DNA of 64,000 bases from Lactobacillus sp. Sy-1 (GCF_019303535.1 NZ_JACCIU010000001.1:558001-622000); one strand, 5' to 3'; positions 17,501-24,602 are shown, counted from the first letter of the stretch. Notes: a model not told the origin generated them from the letters alone. Translations and numbers: made by a program.

Positions 17501-17764
17501 GGCTACACTGTTAATGGGATTGAGCAGTACTTCCATCCCAATGGCATTCTGGCAATGAACCAGTTCCTGTTCTATCAAGACGGTCGAATTCGGTATGCCG
17601 ATGAACATGGTAATATCTATAAGAACTATTTATTTACGGCTGGTGGGAAACAATACTACGCTGGAGTTGATGGTTACTTATTGCAAAATCAGACCCAGGT
17701 AATTAATGGGGTCACGTATAAAGCGAATAAGAAGGGTGTTTTAACCCCGGTTAATAAGGCATAA
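14531..17764 (+). CDS. Secreted GH32-type fructan-active enzyme with wall-binding repeats
   Basis: A 1,077-residue secreted protein. It begins with an exact KxYKxGKxW signal (KMYKSGKLW, residues 12-20) and a hydrophobic core with likely cleavage after VVHA. A Ser/Ala-rich linker (about 45-115) leads to a five-bladed propeller domain of clan GH-J (about 130-470). Its family-32 features are the nucleophile-type Asp148 in YSNDVQ (in place of the usual MNDPNG), Asp315 in FRDPSVV and Glu367 in VETPIV, plus EWYHATTTDF. A beta-sandwich (about 490-645) follows, then an Ala-rich helical segment (about 650-745) and roughly ten glucan/choline-binding-type Tyr/Gly repeats to the end. It should hydrolyse or transfer fructose units of sucrose or fructans at the cell surface. 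The EWYHA stretch recalls levan fructotransferases and levanases, but product type cannot be read. AGGGAG precedes the ATG at 14531. Confidence 0.85.
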   Translation: MANQDNRQVRYKMYKSGKLWLVTGITAAAFVGIDLSNQAVVHADVNQSVATSAASSSSIVADSVSVSSATSASSVSAAVVSSATKGSIVDSAASTASYNATKLNAAEGPVLKNESAVSSDTSTSEALMTNTILDQNFHYNVPRGYSNDVQTILPHSDANGKIDYYDVYYLYNAYPSQMQFADEWYHATTTDFKTFQPFDSANPTGLNNVAIPDPDYVDSNGNTGLEVASNNKNGIPWNYVATGSVIYNDGLLKTDQWNHPIDFNAKLAYFTSFTSDGDQMTFLAYSNNDQQFHPYQDQPVMKRQQFGIDLQDFRDPSVVRTQNGFVAYVSGGWSKQMYVLTSTDGVHWHYNSANNINLDQGQAMEVETPIVKTISGQPYLFYSWSTGDNANEKGINAISGEIDSQGIFKLNSSSQITNLDGSAYKGDTYAGNFVNIDPDTLININWSGSWQYSLVGNTLTYTYSKHSGSFLLPRVMQNLNGVLWSTPIEPNNQLVGTIKTTQADLKHQFIIGTNNKLDFTFDHPAQTHSIKLSRGESKVTITIKNGKLTLSRKNVINQQLAKKVTIQLPNLNTTKMTLYLDNTTLELYLPEQNLLYNVINFTSNQNDPYLLATNSSATIDNYQFNNKYPGLTPAAINTVIAKLGTAMKTSQTAVRQLTQSLNRYYQTNIKGDDYATASAAAQTATQQLSAAQSAVSLASGYASQAVALSGDARENVYLTLASSAYAKASTDATSASQAVLNANQLMTAVAPSTFKSVAAVAKRSGKVVTDQKGNPHYYDSITGVEMRNTFYMQDGKYYYFDKNGNMVKNRFFKAVPNTDYYYYFNQKGQALTGKQIINHKEYLFDSSGIQVRNQFVKGKAGKFRYYNRSGVLVTKSGIINGHALTIKANGQITSKNKLIQFNDYITKQPKTYYLNGKSEAYHGVKQVGRVIYNFSKQGNAVYGTFVVNSKNKVTRYYDKYGNLIKYQYVLAFGKQDSYYFFDANGKAVSGGYTVNGIEQYFHPNGILAMNQFLFYQDGRIRYADEHGNIYKNYLFTAGGKQYYAGVDGYLLQNQTQVINGVTYKANKKGVLTPVNKA

Positions 17765-17778
17765 TGCTAAATAAATAA

Positions 17779-17815
17779 CCACCATAGTTGATTAGTTCAA
17801 CTACGGTGGCTATTT
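17779..17815 (+). terminator. Terminator between convergent genes
   Basis: A 12- to 13-bp stem with one mismatch (CCACC at 17779 pairing with GGTGG near 17805) is followed by TATTTTTGG on the plus strand. The minus strand also has a T-rich run, so it may serve both the fructan-enzyme gene and the TetR gene. Confidence 0.8.
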
Positions 17816-17819
17816 TTGG

Positions 17820-18365
17820 TTATAAAATACTAATTAACGGGATCTTAAATAGGTGGCAAAATTGATCAATGAATTCTTCCGGAGGGGTCGGAAGTGGGCT
17901 CGTGATCCACAATTCGATAATGTCCAGTCCAAACTTTAAAATTAGCGGGAGCGACTGCTGATTCAAATTCAAAACTTCGGTAAACCGATTGATCGTTTTT
18001 AAGTACTTTCCTTCTAGGTAGTGTTTCCATTCCCCATTGATTGAGGACTTATATAGAATTCGAATTTTTTCGCGTTGGTTATAAATCGCTGGAATGGTTG
18101 CGTCAGCGACACACTTTAATAGGAGGTCAGCCGAATTAGAAACCATCAGGGTCGTTCGTTGTTCGATAATGGCATGGATGATTTTACTGTCAATTTCATG
18201 AAAAATGAAGTGGGCAATCGCTTGTTGACTATCGAAGTTGTTGTAGAACGTTCCCTTTGAAATTCCAGCATTTTCGATGATTTCATTATTAGTAATCTGA
18301 TCGTCACCCTTACTATCTAGTAAGATTAGAAAGGCGTTCGCAATTTTATTCTTAGTTTTATTCAT
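17820..18365 (-). CDS. TetR-family transcriptional regulator
   Basis: A 181-residue protein with an N-terminal TetR-type helix-turn-helix (NNEIIENAGISKGTFYNNF, about 26-44) and a variable ligand-binding half of no recognised specificity. It is convergent with the fructan-enzyme gene and separated by about 650 bp from the next plus-strand gene. AAGGAT lies upstream of the ATG, and a dyad near its own promoter suggests autoregulation. Its other targets are unknown; the secreted protein at 19029 is a possible neighbour target. Confidence 0.85.
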   Translation of the reverse strand: MNKTKNKIANAFLILLDSKGDDQITNNEIIENAGISKGTFYNNFDSQQAIAHFIFHEIDSKIIHAIIEQRTTLMVSNSADLLLKCVADATIPAIYNQREKIRILYKSSINGEWKHYLEGKYLKTINRFTEVLNLNQQSLPLILKFGLDIIELWITSPLPTPPEEFIDQFCHLFKIPLISIL

Positions 18366-18389
18366 GTGTTTTCATCCTTATTACATTTT

Positions 18390-18416
18390 TAACAGTAATG
18401 TTACAGTATTATAACA
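18390..18416 (-). promoter_or_regulatory. Promoter and candidate operator of the TetR gene
   Basis: On the minus strand an extended -10 element (TGT then TATAAT, plus-strand 18408-18416) is followed by a 14-bp dyad, TAACA-4-TGTTA (18390-18403), at the expected transcription start. This arrangement fits negative autoregulation by a TetR protein. Confidence 0.45.
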
Positions 18417-18648
18417 TATATTTCACCTTGAGTATAATGATAACGCTATGATTCTGCATTAGCTGGGCGTTTCACTATTGTTTAGTAAGTCATTTGAATG
18501 TTTTTATTTGCTATTGTTACCAAACTATTACTTAAATATTACATTAGCTTTACAATCGTTCAACCGCTGGTCTAATTAACCCCGCAGACTAAGTACTTTA
18601 ATATTGTATCACGATTGGTTTTAGAACTTGAGTCCAATTTTTAAAAAC

Positions 18649-18905
18649 TTGTTAAGAACTTAATAATTGGGTAAGATGGTGTTACATATTAAGCGACATC
18701 GTCGTGTAAAAGTTTTTATTGTTAATTAGACTTGAACAAATTAACTACTAACTGACCATTAGTAACTCCTTTAAATAAAGCGCTTTTACCGACACCAAGC
18801 AGTCGCGGCTAAGAAAAAGTTCTCTTTTTCTATCATTCACATAATTTACACATATCTCTCATTCTGATAAAGCAGTTGATCATTTGGATCAACTGCTTTA
18901 TTTTT
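18649..18905 (+). ncRNA. Candidate small RNA with its own promoter and terminator
   Basis: The 650-bp gap between the TetR gene and the gene at 19029 holds a possible promoter (TTGTTA at 18649-18654, 17-bp spacer, TAAGAT at 18672-18677) and a perfect 15-bp terminator stem (18867-18881 with 18887-18901, loop of 5 nt) followed by T residues. Between them lies a further perfect hairpin, AGAAAAAG-TTCT-CTTTTTCT, and the palindrome AAAGCGCTTT (18777-18786). No protein-coding frame with a ribosome binding site was seen. The transcript would be about 220 nt. The terminator is certain; the RNA itself is inferred. Confidence 0.4.
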
Positions 18906-18906
18906 G
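18867..18906 (+). terminator. Strong orphan terminator
   Basis: A perfect 15-bp stem with a 5-nt loop and a T-run, more than 500 bp from the end of any plus-strand gene and about 120 bp before the next start. The minus strand also reads an A-flanked hairpin without a clear T-run. Confidence 0.9.
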
Positions 18907-19028
18907 GTTTAAAAATCAGTTATACTAATGGTCTGTTTTATATGGTTAGTCTGATTTTGATTTACTGGAATCGCCGGGTTGATTAGCCTATAATATGAAT
19001 ATCAATTTAGAGAATGGCGGTGCATCAA

Positions 19029-20855
19029 ATGAATAAATGGGTCCGGCTAGGGACGCTTTCGGTAATTGCCCTGGGTTGCTTTGTGGTGGTTAATGACCAT
19101 CCCCAGCGTGTCCATGCTGATGAACAATACTACGTTGATCCCGATCAAAACTCAGCTAGTAATATTCAACAGCTTCAGGCCAGTAATGGGATGAGTAGCT
19201 ACGCTAAGAGTAGTATTACGACCGTGGCAAGCGTTCCACCGACCGTGGTCTATAATGGTAAGTTTAGCCACACTGATTACCAGATGGATCAGCAAAACCC
19301 CAGCCATAGTTATCAAGATCAGCAGGGGACGAACACCTTTAATACCTACTACTATTTACCGAACGGCTTTCATGCTGATTATCGGGAATACGGAAATTAC
19401 CAGAGTAGCGTTAAGGTCAATGATAATATGTACTATGTTGAATCGTTGGGCGACAATGTTAAGCAGGGGGTCATTGCGAAGTATAACCTAACCGACCTTA
19501 CTAATTTAGGCGTGCTTGGTGGTAATGGCGACGGTCGGGACTTGATTTGGAAGGCCTATACCTACACGTCGCCTTACACGACTGAGGGACAGGCCAATAT
19601 TAAGGCGGCTGCTAACTACCAGTCGTTGCTGACGGATGCGGGATACAGTGATCAGGACTCCCAAAATGCGGTTACGAATGCGAACGCCCAGGTGGTCAGC
19701 GACCAGCAGCTAGCTGCGGAATACCAAAAGCAGTTGACCACGGCGACCAAGGTGGCGGATCAATTCGCTAGCAAGGTCCAAGCGACGTTAGCGAAGCAGC
19801 GGCAGTACGATCAGCGGGTGGCTAAAAAGCTCACCGCTAGTAACTACGTGGCGTACTTTAACACCGTTAATCAGCAGGGGACGAAGGCTGCCAACCAGAT
19901 TGAAGTGAAGCAAAAGCGCCTGAAGCAGCAGTTACATACGGCGAAGGGCAAGCAACGTGTGAAATTGACGGCTAGGCTCAAGAAACTTGGCCAACAGGGC
20001 CAGCAGCTAGGCGCACGCTTAAAGGCGGCAACCGCTGCTTTGAAGCAGTTTAACGCTGGGGTGGGGCAAAGCTACCAGACGGCGTTGCAAAACGTCAGTG
20101 ATGCGCAGGACTTGGTTAATGGCGACTTGGATGCGGTTACGACCGCTAAGCAGAACGTAACCAATAATGTGCAGATTTTGGAAGCCCAACATGCTGAGTA
20201 TGAAAAGTACGCAGCTATCGTTGCAGCGGCTCAGGTAACGCCAATGTTGAACATTGGCCACGGCCAGACGTTGTCGTATAATCCGGTGACCAAGAACCTC
20301 TACCTAGTGCAGGATGATGATTTGGGGAACCTGCCTGCTGGCGGCGAGAATACGATTACCGAGTTGGACCCGACGACGCTGCAGCCGATTAAGCAGTTCA
20401 ACTTCCCGTTGATCCACGGCAATAATAATTACAGCATTAATACACTGACCTTCGATAGCGCCGGGAATGCTTACTTTGGCCGTAAGGAATCGGTGGTGGA
20501 ATCCGGGCAGAAGAGTTATTCGACCTACCAGATCTACAAGGGGACGCTGGATGAAACGACCGGGGCGGCTAATTTTGCGCCGGTCCCGCAGAGCATTAAT
20601 TGGGGTGGTTATAGTAACCAGAACCTCGCTTACGATGCCTTTAATAACCGGATGTACATTATTTCGGATAATATTATTACGTCCGTGCCGCTGGATAAGT
20701 TGAATGCGGGGACCCTGCAACCGTCAGATGTGAATTACATGTCGTTTGATATCAATCGGGAGTTTGAGGACTTGACGTTTGATGATCAGGGGTATGGATA
20801 CTTGCTGACGTTGTGGGATCCGGAAGTGATGAAGTCGGAGAATCCGATGAATTAA
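19029..20855 (+). CDS. Secreted propeller-like protein with coiled-coil insertion
   Basis: A 608-residue secreted protein. The signal peptide runs from NKWVRLG to a likely cleavage after RVHA (about residue 30). Residues 70-185 (many Tyr, Asn, Gly) and 405-605 (TLSYNPVTKNLYLVQDDD, LTFDSAGNAYFG, LAYDAFNNRMYIISD) look like beta-propeller blades. Between them, about 190-400, is a charged Gln/Lys/Ala-rich helical stretch that should form a coiled coil projecting from the propeller. No anchor motif is present. The ATG at 19029 is preferred because GGCGGTG lies 6 nt upstream; an ATG at 19014 would add five residues. TATAAT at 18989 is the likely -10. Function is unknown; adhesion or carbohydrate binding are guesses from the domain plan. 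Confidence 0.75.
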   Translation: MNKWVRLGTLSVIALGCFVVVNDHPQRVHADEQYYVDPDQNSASNIQQLQASNGMSSYAKSSITTVASVPPTVVYNGKFSHTDYQMDQQNPSHSYQDQQGTNTFNTYYYLPNGFHADYREYGNYQSSVKVNDNMYYVESLGDNVKQGVIAKYNLTDLTNLGVLGGNGDGRDLIWKAYTYTSPYTTEGQANIKAAANYQSLLTDAGYSDQDSQNAVTNANAQVVSDQQLAAEYQKQLTTATKVADQFASKVQATLAKQRQYDQRVAKKLTASNYVAYFNTVNQQGTKAANQIEVKQKRLKQQLHTAKGKQRVKLTARLKKLGQQGQQLGARLKAATAALKQFNAGVGQSYQTALQNVSDAQDLVNGDLDAVTTAKQNVTNNVQILEAQHAEYEKYAAIVAAAQVTPMLNIGHGQTLSYNPVTKNLYLVQDDDLGNLPAGGENTITELDPTTLQPIKQFNFPLIHGNNNYSINTLTFDSAGNAYFGRKESVVESGQKSYSTYQIYKGTLDETTGAANFAPVPQSINWGGYSNQNLAYDAFNNRMYIISDNIITSVPLDKLNAGTLQPSDVNYMSFDINREFEDLTFDDQGYGYLLTLWDPEVMKSENPMN

Positions 20856-21040
20856 TGTTGGGATTTAAAAATTGAAAAAACTTGAAAACCTGTTAAGGTA
20901 TTAGTTGAGGAAACATTTGTTATTATTGCCGTTGATAGTGTTTCCGTTAATAACATTATTGGAGCACGTGATGTTGCCTGACGGAGGCCTTATATCCGAT
21001 CACTAGTCGCGATAATTGACGTCTAATTATCCGGTGCTAA

Positions 21041-21076
21041 AAAAAGGAAGGTAGCTAAAAGCTATCTTCCTTTTTA
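21041..21076. terminator. Bidirectional terminator
   Basis: A long stem with one G-T pair (AAGGAAGGTAGCT pairing with AGCTATCTTCCTT, loop of 3 nt) is flanked by A-run and T-run, so it can end transcription from both convergent genes. The rest of the gap from 20856 has no gene; it contains a 7-bp dyad GATAATT-7-AATTATC near 21011-21031. Confidence 0.9.
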
Positions 21077-21080
21077 ATAG

Positions 21081-21611
21081 TCAGTATTTAAGTGGATCCT
21101 CATTCGCACTTTCTTTAAAATTTTTATCTGGAGACATTAATCCAAAGTTCTTCCCATGTTTCATATGGTAGCCATAGTTATCTTTGATAGTTACGTTAAT
21201 CTTTTTACCATGTTTAGTAACCTTATAAGATACGTGTTCTCCTAGGATGGTTTTTCGATTTTTAATCAGGTAAGTGTTTTTGGAAAGCTTTTGATACTGT
21301 GGAGTTAAAATCTGTCCCTCAGCATCACCTCTTGCAGCGGCACTCTTCAGCGAGCTACCATTTTTATAAAACCCCATTGTGGAATATATCATTGACTTCT
21401 TAGTAGTGAAAATTAGATATCTCCGGTAAGCACCCTTAATGGTGTATCCGCTATGCTCCTTTTTATCAGTAACCCAGGTTTTGCTACTAGTTACTATGCT
21501 TGGTAAGCCCTTGTGCCAAGTTGCCGCGTTAGCAACTTGATTTTGACTACTTAATAAGCTACTTCCTAATAGGGCGGTTAGTAAGATTGAATATCCAAGG
21601 CCTTTGTTCAA
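21081..21611 (-). CDS. Small secreted protein of a lactobacillal hypothetical family
   Basis: A secreted protein of 176 residues with a hydrophobic signal segment (YSILLTALLGSSLLSS) and likely cleavage after VANA. The mature part is basic, rich in Tyr, Lys and Thr, and probably beta-stranded. A TTG at 21611 has AAAGGA 9 nt upstream and is the preferred start; an ATG at 21629 would add six residues but has no ribosome binding site. The mature N-terminus (LPSIVTSSKTWVTDK) resembles that of the secreted protein at 58837 (APQVLKGTWVTKAV), and both have a Lys/Tyr-rich body, so they are probably distant paralogues. Function unknown. Confidence 0.7.
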   Translation of the reverse strand: MNKGLGYSILLTALLGSSLLSSQNQVANAATWHKGLPSIVTSSKTWVTDKKEHSGYTIKGAYRRYLIFTTKKSMIYSTMGFYKNGSSLKSAAARGDAEGQILTPQYQKLSKNTYLIKNRKTILGEHVSYKVTKHGKKINVTIKDNYGYHMKHGKNFGLMSPDKNFKESANEDPLKY

Positions 21612-21641
21612 TTTAATCGATCCTTTCATATGTAAATAAAA

Positions 21642-21683
21642 AATACCGACTAATCATTACGTACATAATCATTAATCGGTATT
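21642..21683 (-). terminator. Terminator of the 131-residue gene
   Basis: An 18-bp stem with two mismatches and a 6-nt loop, followed on the minus strand by TTTTTTATTT. It separates the gene at 21696 from the secreted-protein gene downstream. Confidence 0.8.
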
Positions 21684-21695
21684 TTAAGTAGTAAA

Positions 21696-22091
21696 TTACT
21701 TAAGCACCTTGTCTACGACTCCTTCAACAGAGTCCTTAGCAAGTGGCTTGTATTCGTTCTTCTTTTCATCTAATTCGTAGGCTTCAACATCGTTTAAACC
21801 TTCAACGTCGATGTCCTTGTAGTCCTTACTATCGTTAACGGCCTTCTTAATTTCCTTACCGGTACCGTATAATAAGAATCCGCGGGAATCCTTCTTGAAT
21901 AGTAAGTCAGCTAAAGTCTTACGGTAGTCTTCAGCCTTGGAGTCGCTACGGTCGATGGTTTCTGAAAGGTTCAAAAGGGTATTCCAACCATCAGTAGGGG
22001 TAATGGTATCTTCCTTTGCACTCTTCTTAACGTCGTTTAAACGGTGTTCTACTTCTCTGGTTTCTAAATGTTTGTTTTGCTTATCACTCAT
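21696..22091 (-). CDS. Hypothetical charged protein, 131 residues
   Basis: A very hydrophilic protein, rich in Lys, Asp and Glu, without signal peptide, membrane segment or recognised domain. The N-terminal half is probably helical and ends in a hydrophobic patch, SRGFLLYGTG. GAGGGA precedes the ATG. A possible promoter lies just upstream on the minus strand (TTGACT at 22161-22156, 16-bp spacer, TAAATT), so it is probably transcribed separately from the dehydrogenase gene behind it. Many lactobacilli carry such small acidic stress-type proteins, but no function can be assigned. Confidence 0.7.
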   Translation of the reverse strand: MSDKQNKHLETREVEHRLNDVKKSAKEDTITPTDGWNTLLNLSETIDRSDSKAEDYRKTLADLLFKKDSRGFLLYGTGKEIKKAVNDSKDYKDIDVEGLNDVEAYELDEKKNEYKPLAKDSVEGVVDKVLK

Positions 22092-22170
22092 AAGTAAGTC
22101 CCTCTTTATTTAAGATTTGAATAATATACCACTAATTTATCACATTAACTAAGATAGTCAAGGATTATGA

Positions 22171-23160
22171 CTAGTTAACGGGACTGAATGGGGTTTCCCC
22201 ATCAATGATTTGCTTGGCGTTGTTCAATGAAATTTGGACCATGTTTTTAACTGCCATGTCGGTGTAAAAGGCAATGTGGGGAGTTAAAACCACGTTCTTC
22301 ATTGGTAGTAGGGTATCAATATATGGGTTGCCAGTTTTATCACCAGGCACCTTGTGGGAGAAGTAGGCGTCTTCGTCTTCGACCGTATCGAGTCCAGCGG
22401 ATTGGATTTCGCCGTTCTTAAGGGCGTCGATTAAGTCGGGAGTGTTGACCACTTTCCCCCGTGAAGCGTTGATAAAGATGGCGCTCTTCTTCATCTGCTT
22501 AAAGCGCTTAGCATCCATGAAGTGGAACATATCATCAGTTAATGGCGTATGCATGGTTACAATGTCCGCTTTAGCAAGTAGGGTGTCGTAGTCCACGTAG
22601 TCGAGCGTGTCAGCTAGTTCGGGCCGGTGAATCGGATCGGTTGCGATTACGGTTGAACCGAGGGCCTTGAAGATTCTGGCAACGGTGCTCCCGATTTTAC
22701 CAGCTCCGATGATGCCGACGGTGAGGTTATGGATTTCTGGGGCTTCTACTCCAGCCCAGCTGAAGTCGTTATGGTGTTCGTTGACTTCGATCATGTGAAT
22801 CTTTCTGAGCATCGTCATTGTGAGGGCGAGCGTGTGTTCTGCTACCGAACGGGGGGAGTATGCTGGAACGTTGGTGACCGTGATGCCATTGTCGCGGGCG
22901 GCCTTTAGATTGTAGATTTCATAACCAGTACTCCGTACGGCGAGGTTCTTAATGCCGTGCTTAGCAAGTGCTTCGTACACCTTAGGGTCTTCCAGTGGTT
23001 CTAGTTGTAGAACGGAGATTCCGTCGTACCCTGCTACCTTGTCAACGTTATCCAGGCTAAGTTGTTCTGGAGTGGCATCGACGGTTACGTTGTTAGCGTC
23101 CGCCCATTCCTTAGTTGCTGGTTGTTCATCTGGTCTGGTTCCAAACATCAAAATTTTCAT
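22171..23160 (-). CDS. ldhD: D-lactate dehydrogenase / D-2-hydroxyacid dehydrogenase
   Basis: A 329-residue NAD-dependent D-2-hydroxyacid dehydrogenase. It has the catalytic-domain sequence VRSTGYEIYNL, the Rossmann motif GIIGAGKIGSTVA, the substrate-binding Arg in NASRGKVV, the Glu in LDTVEDED and the catalytic His in LTPHIAFYT. The closest match by eye is lactobacillal D-lactate dehydrogenase, which reduces pyruvate to D-lactate, reoxidises NADH and supplies D-lactate for peptidoglycan precursors; D-hydroxyisocaproate dehydrogenase is the main alternative. AGGAGG lies directly behind the U-tract of an upstream terminator, so expression should depend on read-through of the leader described at 23175-23361. 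Confidence 0.88.
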   Translation of the reverse strand: MKILMFGTRPDEQPATKEWADANNVTVDATPEQLSLDNVDKVAGYDGISVLQLEPLEDPKVYEALAKHGIKNLAVRSTGYEIYNLKAARDNGITVTNVPAYSPRSVAEHTLALTMTMLRKIHMIEVNEHHNDFSWAGVEAPEIHNLTVGIIGAGKIGSTVARIFKALGSTVIATDPIHRPELADTLDYVDYDTLLAKADIVTMHTPLTDDMFHFMDAKRFKQMKKSAIFINASRGKVVNTPDLIDALKNGEIQSAGLDTVEDEDAYFSHKVPGDKTGNPYIDTLLPMKNVVLTPHIAFYTDMAVKNMVQISLNNAKQIIDGETPFSPVN

Positions 23161-23174
23161 TAGTAAATCCTCCT

Positions 23175-23255
23175 AAAATAAAAAGCCACCCCTAGATTAT
23201 CCATGGGTGGCATTTGTTATGCCCACCCGCGCTTGCGATATAACTGCGTGGGTGG
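23175..23255 (-). promoter_or_regulatory. Four-segment transcription attenuator before ldhD
   Basis: Read on the minus strand, four complementary segments occur in order: 1, CCACCCACGC (23255-23246); 2, GCGCGGGTGGGC (23232-23221); 3, GCCACCC (23211-23205); 4, GGGGTGGC (23192-23185) followed by TTTTTATTTT. Pair 1:2 has nine pairs and one mismatch. Pair 2:3 can form nine pairs with one bulge (GGGTGGGCAT with ATGCCACCC). Pair 3:4 is an intrinsic terminator. Pairs 2:3 and 3:4 exclude each other, the classical attenuator plan. The stop codon of a leader reading frame lies 7 nt before segment 1. Confidence 0.75.
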
Positions 23256-23262
23256 TTTAAAA

Positions 23263-23361
23263 TCAACTTAAAGTGATTTTGGCATCACACAGAAATGAAC
23301 GCAAGCGTGTGAAACGCCAAAATCGAGCACTAATATTTAACTGAATGTCGTTTTTGATCAT
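23263..23361 (-). CDS. Leader peptide of the ldhD attenuator, 32 residues
   Basis: A short frame starts at ATG 23361 with AAGGAG 9 nt upstream and stops at 23263. It encodes 32 residues beginning MIKNDIQLNISARFWRFTR and is rich in Arg, with Phe, Trp and Cys. The codons from about 13 to 30 lie inside a long RNA hairpin (23324-23316 with 23283-23275, and 23312-23307 with 23290-23285) that a moving ribosome would open. A good start signal, the position of its stop next to attenuator segment 1 and a promoter just upstream all indicate a regulatory leader peptide rather than a functional protein. The signal sensed is unknown. Confidence 0.7.
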   Translation of the reverse strand: MIKNDIQLNISARFWRFTRLRSFLCDAKITLS

Positions 23362-23393
23362 TATTAAAAACTCCTTAGATATTAGTTACCATT

Positions 23394-23421
23394 ATCATAC
23401 AATTTTAATTACAAAAGTCAA
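23394..23421 (-). promoter_or_regulatory. Promoter of the ldhD leader
   Basis: On the minus strand, TTGACT (23421-23416), a 16-bp spacer and TATGAT (23399-23394). Transcription would begin near 23387, giving a leader of about 225 nt before ldhD. Confidence 0.7.
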
Positions 23422-23458
23422 GATTTCCTTTATTTTGTTTAGTAATGCTTAAGCCTAA

Positions 23459-23487
23459 TTGCAGACGCCGGTGGAATATAAGATAAT
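23459..23487 (+). promoter_or_regulatory. Promoter of galE
   Basis: TTGCAG (23459-23464), 17-bp spacer, GATAAT (23482-23487). It diverges from the ldhD leader promoter, about 40 bp away. Confidence 0.5.
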
Positions 23488-23531
23488 TGGATTATCGATT
23501 TTAAGAGAACAAGAGAAAGTGAGATGTAAGT

Positions 23532-24530
23532 ATGGCAATTTTGGTTACAGGTGGTGCTGGATACATTGGTTCAGAGACCGTCGCAACATTGATTAAGGAC
23601 GGTTACGAAACCATCGTCGTTGATAATCTATCAACAGGGCACGTCAAAGCCATTGACCCTGCAGCAGAATTTTACGAGGGGGACGTTCGGGACCGTGAGT
23701 TTCTAGACTACGTTTTTGCCCACGAATCAATTGATGCGGTCATTCATTTTGCTTCTGATTCAATCGTGGCGGACTCGATGAAGGATCCGCTCAAATATTT
23801 TGATAATAACGATGGTGGGACAATTTCATTGCTGGAAGCAATGCGCGATCATGGGGTTAAGAAGCTCGTCTTTTCATCGACGGCAGCCGTTTACGGCCAA
23901 CCAGATGAAATGCCAATCAAGGAGGATGCGCCTAAGCACCCCACGAATGCGTACGGCCAAAGTAAGTGGATCATGGAGCAAATGGCCCACTGGGCAGACG
24001 TTGCCTATGGGATTAAGTTTACGGCGCTGCGTTACTTTAATGTTGGTGGTGCCAGTCGCGATGGTGTGCTAGGTGAGGATCATAATCCTGAAACGCACTT
24101 GATTCCAATCATTTTGCAGGTTGCTAATGGTCAACGCGATGTCTTTAAGATGTTTGGGGATGATTACCAGACCCCTGATGGGACCAATATCCGCGACTAC
24201 GTTCACGTTGTTGACCTTGCTAATGCCCATGTGCTGGCAATGAAGCGCCTCTTGAACGGCGGCGATTCCACTGCCTTTAATATTGGGTCTTCGCACGGTT
24301 TTTCTAATTCGCAGATTTTGCAGGCGGCCAGAAAGGTAACTGGTGATCCAATTGAGACTGAAAAAGCGCCCCGGCGACCGGGTGATCCAGACGAACTAGT
24401 GGCCGATTCGACACGGGCGCGGACCGAATTAGGTTGGCACCCCCAATTTGACGATATTGAATCGATCATTAGTGACGCTTGGCGATTTAAGCAGGCCCAC
24501 CCGCACGGTTATGAAAAGCGGAAACAATAA
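23532..24530 (+). CDS. galE: UDP-glucose 4-epimerase (GalE)
   Basis: GalE interconverts UDP-glucose and UDP-galactose, feeding cell-wall and exopolysaccharide synthesis and galactose use. The 332-residue protein has the NAD-binding TGGAGYIGS motif near the N-terminus, the catalytic Ser in FSSTAAVYG, Tyr and Lys in NAYGQSKW, and the late RPGDPDELVADS stretch typical of the family. The ribosome binding site is weak (AAGTGAG). No Leloir-pathway genes adjoin it, which favours a role in envelope precursor supply. Confidence 0.93.
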   Translation: MAILVTGGAGYIGSETVATLIKDGYETIVVDNLSTGHVKAIDPAAEFYEGDVRDREFLDYVFAHESIDAVIHFASDSIVADSMKDPLKYFDNNDGGTISLLEAMRDHGVKKLVFSSTAAVYGQPDEMPIKEDAPKHPTNAYGQSKWIMEQMAHWADVAYGIKFTALRYFNVGGASRDGVLGEDHNPETHLIPIILQVANGQRDVFKMFGDDYQTPDGTNIRDYVHVVDLANAHVLAMKRLLNGGDSTAFNIGSSHGFSNSQILQAARKVTGDPIETEKAPRRPGDPDELVADSTRARTELGWHPQFDDIESIISDAWRFKQAHPHGYEKRKQ

Positions 24531-24602
24531 GCAATTTAATTGCAGTTTACCCATGATTCCTTTACGATGATATTGTAAATAATATTATTAGGAGGGACCA
24601 TC

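Noticed and set aside
14531-17764. Family GH68 fructansucrase
   Set aside because: The WDSWP and DEIER motifs of GH68 are absent, while FRDP, a VETP acid/base motif and the EWYHATTTDF stretch fit GH32.
18777-18786. Catabolite-responsive element (AAAGCGCTTT palindrome)
   Set aside because: The core resembles a cre site but the flanking TG and CA positions do not match, and there is no promoter or catabolic gene at the right distance.
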